A DNA stretch of 16,804 nucleotides, taken from contig JALNYK010000044.1 of the NCBI GenBank assembly GCA_023229845.1, forward strand, positions 1 to 16,804, in the 5' to 3' direction. Both the position numbers and the translations under genes were made by a program. Of this stretch, positions 7,758 through 15,872 are shown one piece after another. Numbering within the stretch: the stretch's first letter is position 1; the number at the start of each line of letters is the position of its first letter. This DNA is from Gallionella sp. Lineage in GTDB: Bacteria; Pseudomonadota; Gammaproteobacteria; Burkholderiales; Gallionellaceae. The notes under the pieces are model-generated. The model did not search any database. It had not been told where the DNA came from and saw only the letters and a program-made list of their open reading frames with translations.

Positions 7758-7961
7758 CTAGCCGCCGCCCACCGCAACCACGATCTCCAGCTTGTCCCCG
7801 TCCGCCAGTTGCTGCGTCGCGAAGGTGCCGCGGGGCGCGATCTCGCCGTTGCGTTCCAGCGCGATGCGCTTGCCCGTCAGGCTCATCTGTTCGATGAGCG
7901 CTGCGATGGTGATGGTTTGCGGGAATTGGCGTGCTTCGCCGTTGATGCTGACCGTTATCAC
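7758..7961 (-). CDS. thiS: Sulfur carrier protein ThiS
   Basis: A 67-residue ubiquitin-fold protein read from GTG 7961 (VITVSINGEARQF...). The same frame extends upstream to 8057, but that extension reads through the tRNA gene and is not credible. The C-terminus is VVAVGGG, preserving the terminal Gly-Gly that ThiF adenylates and converts to a thiocarboxylate donating sulfur to ThiG. The ribosome site is weak (CAGAGACTCTAAAA before GTG), so the start rests mainly on homology to the family's usual length of about 66 residues. Confidence 0.93.
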   Translation of the reverse strand: MITVSINGEARQFPQTITIAALIEQMSLTGKRIALERNGEIAPRGTFATQQLADGDKLEIVVAVGGG

Positions 7962-7993
7962 TTTTAGAGTCTCTGAGTTGCCGAAGGCCGTGT

Positions 7994-8014
7994 TAGAATG
8001 CGCGCCGCATTCTA
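7994..8014. promoter_or_regulatory. Symmetric TAGAAT...ATTCTA element, possible divergent promoter pair
   Basis: A perfect 9-base inverted repeat, TAGAATGCG-CGC-CGCATTCTA. It presents a -10-like TAGAAT on each strand, one facing the tRNA (8021, with a GC-rich discriminator GCGCGCC) and one facing thiS (7961). No convincing -35 at 17-base spacing is seen on either side, so the promoter assignment is tentative. Confidence 0.4.
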
Positions 8015-8020
8015 CACCAA

Positions 8021-8094
8021 GCGGGTGTAGTTCAATGGTAGAACGGCAGCTTCCCAAGCTGCATACGACGGTTCGATCCCGTTCACCCGCTCCA
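8021..8094 (+). tRNA. tRNA-Gly (anticodon CCC)
   Basis: A full cloverleaf can be drawn. Acceptor stem GCGGGTG (8021-8027) pairs with CACCCGC (8084-8090). Anticodon stem GCAGC/GCTGC encloses loop TTCCCAA with CCC at 8053-8055. T stem GACGG/CCGTT encloses TTCGATC. The discriminator is T and CCA is encoded (8092-8094). It reads GGG glycine codons. It stands between thiS and the hydrogenase large-subunit gene, both of which are on the other strand. Confidence 0.97.
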
Positions 8095-8119
8095 GTCTTT
8101 GCAGCAGCTTCCAGCCCGG

Positions 8120-9888
<1,769 letters not shown>

Positions 9889-9892
<4 letters not shown>

Positions 9893-11166
9893 GGCGCTTT
9901 TCCTTCCTTGTCATCCGCCAGGTGTTCGGCGATCAGTTCGGTCAGGCCGACGACCTCATGCGGCATGTGGTTGTGTTCCAGCCCGTCCAGCAGCATCGTG
10001 CGGCAGTTCGAGCAGGCGCTGACGATGGTGGTCGCATCGATTTCGTCGAGCTGGGCCTTCTTGCGGTTGAACGCCCTTGTGCGCAGCGGATTGGCGCGTT
10101 CGTTGGCGCTGACGCCGCCGCCACCGCCGCAGCACCAGTTCTGCAAGCCGGGATCGGACATCTCGACGAAATTCGGCGCGACCATGTGCAGCAGATTGCG
10201 TGGCTGTTCGACCATGCCGCCGCGTCGCACCATCTGGCATGGGTCGTGGAAGGTCATGCGCGTCTCGTCCACGCTGTCGGTCTTCAGGCGTCCTTCGCTG
10301 CGCAGCTGGTCGAGCAGTTCGATGATGTGGATGACCTTGAAGGGATACGGGCGGCCGATCAGGTTGGGGCCTTCCCAGCGCAACGCGGTGTAGGCATGGC
10401 CGCACTCCGGGCTGATGACGTATTTCACCTTCAGCCGTTCGGCGGCTCGCACGATGCGCCCGACCAGTTCCGCCGCGAGGTCGGATGAGCCGATCTGGAT
10501 GCCGCTGTTAGTGCCCTCGAAGCCGTCGGAGGCGATGGTCCACGACACGCCCGCCTGATGGAAGATGCGCGTCACTGCGCCGATGATGTCGTTGTACTCG
10601 GCGACCTCGGCGGAAGACAGCACCATCATGTAGTCCGCGCCTTCCACATCCATCGGCACCGTCAGGCCGGTCTCCTTCTCGGCATGTTTGATCTGCGCCC
10701 TCAGCGTGTTGATGTTCACGCCCATCGGGCTGCCGAGTTCGATCGCGCGCTGCGTAGCACCCTTCAGTCCTTCCGGCGCATGGCCCGAGGCGACCATGCC
10801 TTCGCGCATCTTGCGCACCATGTACACGATGTCGTTGCCCACCGGACAGGCCAGCGAGCAGCGGCCGCACAGCGTGCAGCTGTCGTAGACCAGCGGCTCC
10901 CACTCGGCCAGCTCCTCGTCGGTGACCGGCTTGCTCAGTCCCGCCTTCTTCATCAGCTTGCCCCAGAAGGTGTATTCCTGCTGCCACACGCGGCGCAACG
11001 GTTCGAGCTTGTGGATGGGCGTGTACTTCGGGTCCTGTGTCTCGGTGTAGAACAGGCAGGAATCGGCGCACAGGCCGCAATGCACGCAGGAAGTGAAGAA
11101 CGATGCGATCGGCCCGTCGATCTGGCCGACGAAGGAAGCTATGCCGCGCTGGAGTGATGTGCTCAT
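9889..11166 (-). CDS. isp2: Isp2: HdrD-like FeS/CCG-domain electron-transfer protein of hydrogenase
   Basis: A 425-residue, apparently cytoplasmic protein. The N-terminus has two [4Fe-4S] motifs: CVHCGLCADSC (Cys27, 30, 33, 37) and CTLCGRCSLAC (Cys97, 100, 103, 107). The C-terminal half contains CCG-type elements (SPECGHAY, WCCGGGGG, SACSNC) as in the HdrD/HdrB subunits of heterodisulfide reductase, which bind a noncubane cluster. Isp2 proteins between hynS and hynL are known from purple sulfur bacteria (Thiocapsa, Allochromatium) and Aquifex, where they relay electrons with Isp1. By family precedent it connects the hydrogenase to quinone or sulfur reduction. Which acceptor is used here is inferred, not shown. 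Confidence 0.92.
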
Positions 11167-11181
11167 CTTGTTCTCCTTGCC

Positions 11182-11841
11182 TTATGTCCTGATGCCCTTG
11201 AACCCCATGACCGCGCCGTTGTACCAGCGCGAGATGAAGGTCGAGAACATGTGTGCGAGCTTGGTGAAGGGCGCCGCGATCAGCAGCAGTTCGACGCTGG
11301 CGATATGCAGCGTCAGCAGCGTCACGTATTCGAAGGCGATCTCGCGCAGCAGCATGAAGCCGGTCAGCAGCGGCAGGAAGGACAGCGCCCAGGTCAGGTA
11401 GTCCTGGTAATCCGACAACAATCGTTTTACCGGATCGACGAGGCGGTGCGCCAGCAGCGCGACCATCGCGCCCAAGGAGAGCACCGCCGCGATGTCGATG
11501 ACGCCGCGCGGCAGCGCCGGCCAGCCGAAGCCGAACACCGCGCGAAACAGTGCGATGTGCTGGCTGAGGAAGAACAGCGTGACGAAGAAGCCGAGATGGA
11601 ACAGGTAGCCCGCGACGACGGTGAACCTGCCGCGCGGACTCAGCTTCGGCAGCACGAAACTGCGCTGCCACATCGTGCGCAATCCGCCTGCCCATTCCGA
11701 ACCGCGCGCTTCAGCGAGCGACTTCTTGCGGCCGATCAGCAGCAGGTGCAGCATGCGGTAGCTCATGCCCAGCACGAACACCGCGGCGGCGATCTGCAAT
11801 CCGGCGCCGCGCACCCAGATCAACAATTCCTGTGCATCCAT
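11182..11841 (-). CDS. isp1: Isp1: NarI-like b-type cytochrome membrane subunit of hydrogenase
   Basis: A 219-residue membrane protein with about five helices (near residues 12-36, 74-95, 113-132, 147-165 and 170-195) and several His within helices (for example in GYLFHLGFF, LSQHIAL and LTLHIAS), suitable for haem b ligation as in the nitrate reductase gamma subunit NarI. It starts one base after the hynS stop region and lies 15 bases before isp2. The role is to take electrons from the periplasmic HynS and pass them across or into the membrane to quinone and/or Isp2. Confidence 0.92.
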   Translation of the reverse strand: MDAQELLIWVRGAGLQIAAAVFVLGMSYRMLHLLLIGRKKSLAEARGSEWAGGLRTMWQRSFVLPKLSPRGRFTVVAGYLFHLGFFVTLFFLSQHIALFRAVFGFGWPALPRGVIDIAAVLSLGAMVALLAHRLVDPVKRLLSDYQDYLTWALSFLPLLTGFMLLREIAFEYVTLLTLHIASVELLLIAAPFTKLAHMFSTFISRWYNGAVMGFKGIRT

Positions 11842-11842
11842 C

Positions 11843-12934
11843 TCAGTCTCCCTTCAGGTCTTCGACCGTGAGCTTCTCGCGCGACTGCTGCAGCTTCTGT
11901 TTCTTAACGCGGTCCAGCGCGCCCATTGCCACGGCAGCGCCCGCACCGGCGACCATTGAAACCTGCGCGACGGTTGCGACGTCCGCGGCGGGCGCGGACA
12001 GCGGCGTGTAGAAGCTGCCGGCATCCCAGAACTTCGGCTCCGAGCAGCCGATGCAGCCATGGCCGGACTCGATGGGAAAGCTGGTGCCGCCGTTCCACTT
12101 GGTGGTGGCGCAGGCGTTGTGCGTGGTCGGCCCCTTGCAGCCGAGCTCGTACAGACACCAGCCGTTGCGCGCGCCCTCGTCATCGAAGGTCTTCGCGAAC
12201 TTGCCCTGATCGTAGAACGGGCGGCGGTAGCAGCGGTCGTGGATGGTCTCGCCGTAGAACGCCTTCGGGCGTCCCAGCTCGTCGAGTGCGGGCAGTTCGC
12301 CGAAGGTCAGGTAATGCGCCAGCACGCCGGTGATGACCGCGGGGATCGGCGGGCAGCCGGAGATGTTGACGATGGGCCTGTCCTTCACGATGTCGGACAC
12401 CGCCACCGCGCCGGTCGGGTTGGGCTGCGCATTCGGCAGGCCGCCGAACGCCGCACAGCTGCCCACCGCGACGATGGCCGCCGCGCCCTTCGCGGCTTCT
12501 TCCAGCATGTCGAGGTTGGTGCGGCCCGCGATGGTGGAATACACGCCGCCGTCCTTCAGCGGGATGGAGCCGTCCACCAGCAGCAGGTATTTTCCGTAGA
12601 ACGCCTTCATCGCCTCGTCGCGCGCCTGCTCGGCGGCGTGGCCGGATGCGGCCTGCAGCGTGTGGTGGTAGTCGAGCGAGATCATGTCGAAGATCAGGCT
12701 CTCCAGCGTGGGCGAATGCGAGCGCGTCAGCGATTCGGTGCAGCCGGTGCATTCCTGGAACGACAGCCAGATCACCGATGGGCGTTTGGCTTTGGCCAGC
12801 GCGGCGGCGATCGCACTTGCGCTGGAAGGCGGCAGCGCCATCATCGTCGCCAGCGCGGCGCAGAATTTCAGGAAGGCGCGGCGGCTGACGCCCTGTTCGC
12901 CCAGCCGTTGTTCCAGCGTTTCTTGTTCTTTCAT
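11843..12934 (-). CDS. hynS: [NiFe] hydrogenase small subunit (Isp-type, HynS)
   Basis: A 363-residue precursor with a Tat signal, SRRAFLK at 17-23, followed by a hydrophobic stretch to about 46. FeS ligands can be assigned: proximal Cys62, Cys65, Cys160, Cys194; distal His232, Cys235, Cys260, Cys266; medial Cys275, Cys294, Cys297 with Pro287 in place of a fourth Cys, as in a [3Fe-4S] cluster. A hydrophobic C-terminal helix (about 318-340) anchors it to the membrane, followed by a charged tail. The proximal site reads CTGC, the ordinary four-Cys type, without the extra Cys of O2-tolerant enzymes. A GAGGTG site precedes ATG 12934. A 96-base gap with dispersed repeats separates it from hupH. 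Confidence 0.97.
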   Translation of the reverse strand: MKEQETLEQRLGEQGVSRRAFLKFCAALATMMALPPSSASAIAAALAKAKRPSVIWLSFQECTGCTESLTRSHSPTLESLIFDMISLDYHHTLQAASGHAAEQARDEAMKAFYGKYLLLVDGSIPLKDGGVYSTIAGRTNLDMLEEAAKGAAAIVAVGSCAAFGGLPNAQPNPTGAVAVSDIVKDRPIVNISGCPPIPAVITGVLAHYLTFGELPALDELGRPKAFYGETIHDRCYRRPFYDQGKFAKTFDDEGARNGWCLYELGCKGPTTHNACATTKWNGGTSFPIESGHGCIGCSEPKFWDAGSFYTPLSAPAADVATVAQVSMVAGAGAAVAMGALDRVKKQKLQQSREKLTVEDLKGD

Positions 12935-12975
12935 CTGGTCACCTCGTCGTTGAGATGTTGCTGCTTTCCGTTAAT

Positions 12976-13009
12976 CCGTTCGTCCTGAGCTTGTCGAAGG
13001 AACGAACGG
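12976..13009. repeat. Palindromic dispersed repeat (CCGTTCGTCCTGAGC...ACGAACGG)
   Basis: Ends CCGTTCGT and ACGAACGG are complementary around a CCTGAGCTTGTCGAAGG core. This is a well-known dispersed element type of Proteobacteria, here between hupH and hynS. Confidence 0.8.
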
Positions 13010-13024
13010 CGCTCGCACATTAAC

Positions 13025-13061
13025 TTCCATTCATGGTTCGACAGGCTCACCACGAACGGAA
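13025..13061. repeat. Second palindromic dispersed repeat, overlapping the 3' end of hupH
   Basis: The sequence TGGTTCGACAGGCTCACCACGAACGG is related to the element at 12976-13009. Arms TTCCATTCATGG and CCACGAACGGAA pair at 10 of 12 positions. It supplies the last codons and the stop of the HupH-like gene. Confidence 0.8.
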
Positions 13062-13453
13062 GTCAGCGTTTGTCTCAGGCGCCCCAGCCCGGTGCGCACA
13101 TCTTCCCACTGGCTCTGCAATATCGCCGGCACCGAGGCTATCTCGATCAGATCCGCGACGATGTCGCCCTCGACGTTGTAGTGCGTCACCCACCACACGC
13201 CGGGGAAATGCGTCTCGTAGATCTCCGATTCGCCGATGGAATTCAGCCGCGCCGTGACCTCGCCGCGCCCCAGCATCGCGCGCAGCCGTTCGTATTCGTC
13301 CGTCGAGAACGGCAGGCTCTTCAGGTCGATCAGGCCGGTCTCACTGGTGTTAACGAAGTCATCGAGGCGGGTGGCGATCTCGTTCAGGATGGCCTCGACG
13401 TTGCCGACCGAATGCGCATCCGCGACCTTGATATGGATGTCCTGCAGGCTCAT
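13031..13453 (-). CDS. HupH/HyaF C-terminal-domain hydrogenase expression protein
   Basis: ATG 13453 is favoured because GGAG lies eight bases upstream and the start overlaps the protease stop (ATGA). A GTG at 13462 is an alternative. The 140-residue product resembles the C-terminal domain of HupH/HyaF: an N-terminal helix with NVEAILNEIATRLDDF, the LPFSTDEYERLRAMLGRGEV segment, then ETHFPGVWWVTHYN. Full HupH proteins are about twice this length, so this is a single-domain form. HupH-like proteins act in hydrogenase maturation, probably on FeS assembly of the small subunit. The last residues (RGEPVEP) are encoded by a dispersed repeat and are unlikely to be ancestral. Confidence 0.85.
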   Translation of the reverse strand: MSLQDIHIKVADAHSVGNVEAILNEIATRLDDFVNTSETGLIDLKSLPFSTDEYERLRAMLGRGEVTARLNSIGESEIYETHFPGVWWVTHYNVEGDIVADLIEIASVPAILQSQWEDVRTGLGRLRQTLTSVRGEPVEP

Positions 13454-13929
13454 GTTTGCCACTCCGCTATGAGTTTCTTCGCCTGTGCGCAGACCTGCGG
13501 CATCGCTGCCGCAACCGCGTCGGAAGGATGTTCGCTCCAGTCTATCTCCGCGGGCTGGATGCCGATCAGTGCGCGCCGTTCCGGCAGGTGGTCGGCGAGC
13601 CGCGCGATGGCCATCAGGTCGAGCAGGCTGACTTCGTGCACGCTGCGCTTGCGGTTGCTGCCGAGGAATTCGTCCATCGCCTCGCCCTCGAACACCTTGG
13701 AGTGTCCGGGCACCGCGCCGAGTTGCGCGGCGTCGATCACGATCAGATGGGAGGCGTCTTCGATATGGCCGGCGAGCGTGAAGCTGAGCGTGCCGCCGTC
13801 GATGAAGTCGATGTCGTCGCGCCCGGCCAGTTCCTCGCGCAGGCGGTTGAGCGCATGGATACCCGCGCCCTCGTCGCGCAGCAGGCTATTGCCGATACCC
13901 AATATCAATATGTTGCGACTGTCGGTCAT
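13450..13929 (-). CDS. hynD: [NiFe] hydrogenase maturation protease
   Basis: The protein is 159 residues from ATG 13929 (MTDSRNILILGIGN), the usual family length. An in-frame extension to 14064 would translate the hexanucleotide repeat as a VP-repeat and is rejected. Nickel-sensing residues of the HybD/HupD family are present: Glu20 in LLRDEGAG, Asp66 in LIVIDA, His98 in VHEVSLLD. The enzyme removes the C-terminal peptide of the large subunit (here expected after His575 of HynL) once Ni has been inserted. It is the first gene of the minus-strand cluster and is translationally coupled to hupH. Confidence 0.95.
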   Translation of the reverse strand: MTDSRNILILGIGNSLLRDEGAGIHALNRLREELAGRDDIDFIDGGTLSFTLAGHIEDASHLIVIDAAQLGAVPGHSKVFEGEAMDEFLGSNRKRSVHEVSLLDLMAIARLADHLPERRALIGIQPAEIDWSEHPSDAVAAAMPQVCAQAKKLIAEWQT

Positions 13930-13987
13930 GGCACAGGATATGGTTGAGTTAACCGGACAAAGACCGGTGGAGTACTGCCGGTCAACG

Positions 13988-14020
13988 GGCACTGGCACTG
14001 GCACTGGCACTGGCACTGGC
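13988..14020 (+). repeat. Hexanucleotide tandem repeat (GGCACT)5.5
   Basis: Five full GGCACT units plus GGC run without interruption, in the 200-base divergent intergenic region between hynD and hypC, about 59 bases upstream of the hynD start. Such arrays can change copy number by slippage. Confidence 0.95.
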
Positions 14021-14069
14021 AACACCGTAACCATGCGCCCGATCAAAGTCAATTGGGGAATCACCTGAT

Positions 14070-14099
14070 TTCACCCGTGCCGCTGCCGGCGGCTATACT
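14070..14099 (+). promoter_or_regulatory. Putative sigma70-type promoter of hypC
   Basis: TTCACC (14070-14075) and TATACT (14094-14099) are 18 bases apart and about 30 bases before the hypC ATG. The -10 is a good match and the -35 is partial. Confidence 0.45.
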
Positions 14100-14129
14100 G
14101 AGTCCGTTTTCCATCCCCTGCTGACTCAC

Positions 14130-14366
14130 ATGTGCCTTTCTATTCCGATGCGGATCGTCGAGATCGACGGCTACAACGCCCGCTGCGAGGCGAAGGGCGA
14201 GGCACGCACCGTCAGCCTGTTCCTGATGCAGGACGAAGCGCTCGCGGTCGGCGACTACGTCACGGTGCACACCGGCTACGCGCACGCAAAACTGTCCGAA
14301 CAGGACGCGCGGCTCGCGTGGGAGTTGTACGACGAGATGCTGGCGACGCTGGAGAAGCCTGAATGA
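14130..14366 (+). CDS. hypC: Hydrogenase maturation chaperone HypC/HupF
   Basis: A 78-residue protein beginning MCLSIPMRIVEIDGYNARCE, the HypC signature with the essential Cys2. It ends in the helical DEMLATLEKPE tail. HypC works with HypD in making and delivering the Fe(CN)2CO group to the large subunit. It diverges from the structural cluster. The other hyp genes (A, B, D, E, F) are not in the window and must be elsewhere. The ATG lacks a strong ribosome site, but the signature fixes the start. Confidence 0.95.
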   Translation: MCLSIPMRIVEIDGYNARCEAKGEARTVSLFLMQDEALAVGDYVTVHTGYAHAKLSEQDARLAWELYDEMLATLEKPE

Positions 14367-14541
14367 GCGAGGTCGCGCGGTCCCCTGCGTGGCCTGCGAG
14401 GTGGTGCTGACGGGAGACTAGGCCGGAATATATAGGCCTTTAGACATATTGTTTTCGGCGCAAGGCTCGGGTAGGGTTGCGGTCGGTTCGATACTATTAG
14501 GCGTCGAGTCGAATATTCGGCGTTTTTGCCATCTACTTTAC

Positions 14542-14548
14542 GTTAGCC
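14542..14548 (+). other. Integron-type core site GTTAGCC (cassette left boundary)
   Basis: ACGTTAGCC here repeats exactly the end of the attC-like site at 15423-15431. It lies 28 bases before the first TIR gene, where a cassette recombination point would be expected. The rest of the hypC-to-TIR gap (14367-14576, 210 bases) holds no gene I can support. It has a 10-base palindrome CGAATATTCG at 14510-14519 and a weak GGC-GTTTTT-GCC hairpin that could be a degenerate site. Confidence 0.5.
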
Positions 14549-14576
14549 ATTCCTATTTACCCACACGCTTGGTTCT

Positions 14577-15008
14577 ATGAAACGAGTACAGGTCTTCATC
14601 TCATACGCCGGACACGATGCATTTGAAGCAGAGTTGCTCCAGTTTGCTATCGAGACACTGCTCGCGCCGGAGAGCGTTATTGCTTGGACATTTCAACGAG
14701 ATCAGTCACGGTCAGAAAAGGAAATTGCAGCCGCCCTTAAAAAATCCGTGCGCGACTCCATTGCTACTGTTTTCATAGTCTCTCCGAGCACCATCGACGG
14801 CGGCGCTGCACAATGGATGGAACTTGCATACGCTGACGCGTTTGACGTAAAGACTTTCGTGCTCCTCCATCACCTTGACTACAACGACCTGAAAACCAGA
14901 GAGCGCGGCGTGCCTCCGTTACTTCTTGCAAGTCAGTGCAATTCAACAACCGATTGGAAGAAGATAGTGGAAGACATCCGCGGCCTTATTGGGGGTGCCC
15001 AGCCATGA
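14577..15008 (+). CDS. TIR-domain protein 1
   Basis: A single-domain protein of 143 residues. The N-terminus KRVQVFISYAGHD is the first strand and BB-side motif of bacterial TIR domains. VFIVSPSTIDGGAAQWMELAYADAF contains the WxxE-type active-site segment with candidate catalytic Glu82. The C-terminus ends in a helix (WKKIVEDIRGLIGG). Bacterial TIR domains cleave NAD+ or make cyclic ADP-ribose-like signals in anti-phage systems. Which of these applies here is unknown. There is no transmembrane or other domain. Its stop overlaps the next start (ATGA), implying co-translation with TIR protein 2. Codon use is visibly more AT-rich than in the hydrogenase genes. Confidence 0.85.
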   Translation: MKRVQVFISYAGHDAFEAELLQFAIETLLAPESVIAWTFQRDQSRSEKEIAAALKKSVRDSIATVFIVSPSTIDGGAAQWMELAYADAFDVKTFVLLHHLDYNDLKTRERGVPPLLLASQCNSTTDWKKIVEDIRGLIGGAQP

Positions 15009-15373
15009 GCTTCAAAGTCTTTCTGTCATACGCCATCAAAGACGCTGCCATTGCAGAATTGGTGAAAGCAAAGATCACCGAGTTGCTTCCTCTGAGCAAT
15101 GTCGAGCCGGCAGATGTATTTGACGTTCGGTTTGAACTCGCAGCGGGGGAAGATATCCGACAGTCAATTAAGTCAGCGATCGAGGCAGCCAATACGGTTG
15201 TGGTCATTTCATCTGAAAGCAGTGATTCCTCGGCTTGGGTCAACTATGAAGTTGGTTTGGCCGACGCATTGGGCAAGGAACTAGTGGTCGTTGAGCAGAA
15301 GGGATCCGCTGATTCAGCGATACATCGCCGGCTATTTGAAAGCGCTCGCATAGTTAAGATTGAAAATGGCTAA
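15005..15373 (+). CDS. TIR-domain protein 2
   Basis: ATG 15005, overlapping the stop of TIR protein 1, gives 122 residues. An upstream in-frame ATG at 14936 would overlap the previous gene far more. MSFKVFLSYAIKD is the strand-A TIR motif. The middle part FELAAGEDIRQSIKSAIEAANTVVVISSESSDSSAWVNYEVGLADAL is a textbook TIR core with candidate catalytic Glu82. The C-terminus is short (RLFESARIVKIENG). The protein may pair with TIR protein 1 as a heteromeric sensor or enzyme, which is inferred only from overlap and shared fold. The stop TAA is part of the GGCTAAC arm of the attC-like site. Confidence 0.88.
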   Translation: MSFKVFLSYAIKDAAIAELVKAKITELLPLSNVEPADVFDVRFELAAGEDIRQSIKSAIEAANTVVVISSESSDSSAWVNYEVGLADALGKELVVVEQKGSADSAIHRRLFESARIVKIENG

Positions 15374-15431
15374 CCCAGCTCCACGGACTTGCGCGAAACG
15401 TCGCGCAGGCCGGTGAATTCAGACGTTAGCC
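15368..15431 (+). other. attC-like integron recombination site
   Basis: The 64-base element is bounded by GGCTAAC (15368-15374) and its exact complement GTTAGCC (15425-15431). The interior is an imperfect palindrome: TGCGCG-AAACGT-CGCGCA at the centre, flanked by CAC-GGAC on the left and GGCC-GGTG on the right, with unpaired bases on one side as in functional attC sites. The right side, GGTGAATTCAGACGTTAGCC, closely resembles common environmental attC ends (GGTGAACTCAAACGTTRGGC). Its length lies in the known range. It follows the TIR 2 stop directly, the normal cassette layout. Confidence 0.75.
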
Positions 15432-15455
15432 CCAGGTCAATTTAAGGAGGTCGCA

Positions 15456-15848
15456 ATGGCAACCAAGAAAAGAGTCTTTATCAGTTTTGACGTAGACCAC
15501 GACAAAGGCACCAAAGAAATGCTTGCCGGGCCAGCCGATCTGCCTGACAGCCCATTTGAATTCAAGGATGCATCTGTGAAAGAGCACCTTACGGGCGACT
15601 GGAAGGAGAAAGTGAAGCGGCGTATGGAAAATGTCGATGTTGTAATTGTTCTATGTGGCGAAAAGACGCATGCAGCAAGCGGCGTATCGGCGGAACTCAC
15701 AATCGCCAAAGACACAAAAACCCCATACTTCCTTTTGGCTGCTTATGCCGACAAGAATTGCACTAAGCCAACGTCGGCGGCATCAGAAGACAAAGTTTAC
15801 AAATGGACATGGCCCAACCTTAAATCGTTAATCGGCGGAAGTCGTTAG
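15456..15848 (+). CDS. ThsB-like TIR protein (MTH538/DUF1863-type)
   Basis: A 130-residue protein with a strong AAGGAGG site (15444-15450) five bases before ATG, close behind the recombination site. The sequence fits the ThsB/MTH538 TIR-like family: RVFISFDVDHDKG at the N-terminus, SPFEFKDASVKEH, WKEKVKRRMENVDVVIVLCGEKTHAASGVSAELTIA (candidate Glu80), and the C-terminal WTWPNLKSLIGG. In Thoeris, ThsB makes a signal nucleotide from NAD+ after phage sensing. This family also includes uncharacterised TIRs. No ThsA (SIR2-SLOG or Macro) gene is adjacent. A core-like GTTAGAC overlaps its stop codon. Confidence 0.88.
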   Translation: MATKKRVFISFDVDHDKGTKEMLAGPADLPDSPFEFKDASVKEHLTGDWKEKVKRRMENVDVVIVLCGEKTHAASGVSAELTIAKDTKTPYFLLAAYADKNCTKPTSAASEDKVYKWTWPNLKSLIGGSR

Positions 15849-15872
15849 ACGCCATTTGTCGGTCAACTAGAC

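Noticed and set aside
7962..8057. Longer ThiS starting at ATG 8057
   Set aside because: The extension would translate the tRNA-Gly gene in antisense; the ThiS fold begins at 7961.
13988..14020. sigma54 promoter within the TGGCAC repeats
   Set aside because: TGGCAC recurs, but no TTGC-type -12 element stands at the required distance; the likeness follows from the hexamer sequence.
13930..14064. N-terminal extension of the maturation protease to ATG 14064
   Set aside because: It would translate the GGCACT array as a Val-Pro repeat; the family start is MTDSRNILILGIGN at 13929 and length then matches.
15813..15850. attC site ending at GTTAGAC after the ThsB-like gene
   Set aside because: The only matching left core (GCCCAAC) is too close and lies in conserved coding sequence, with no palindrome between.
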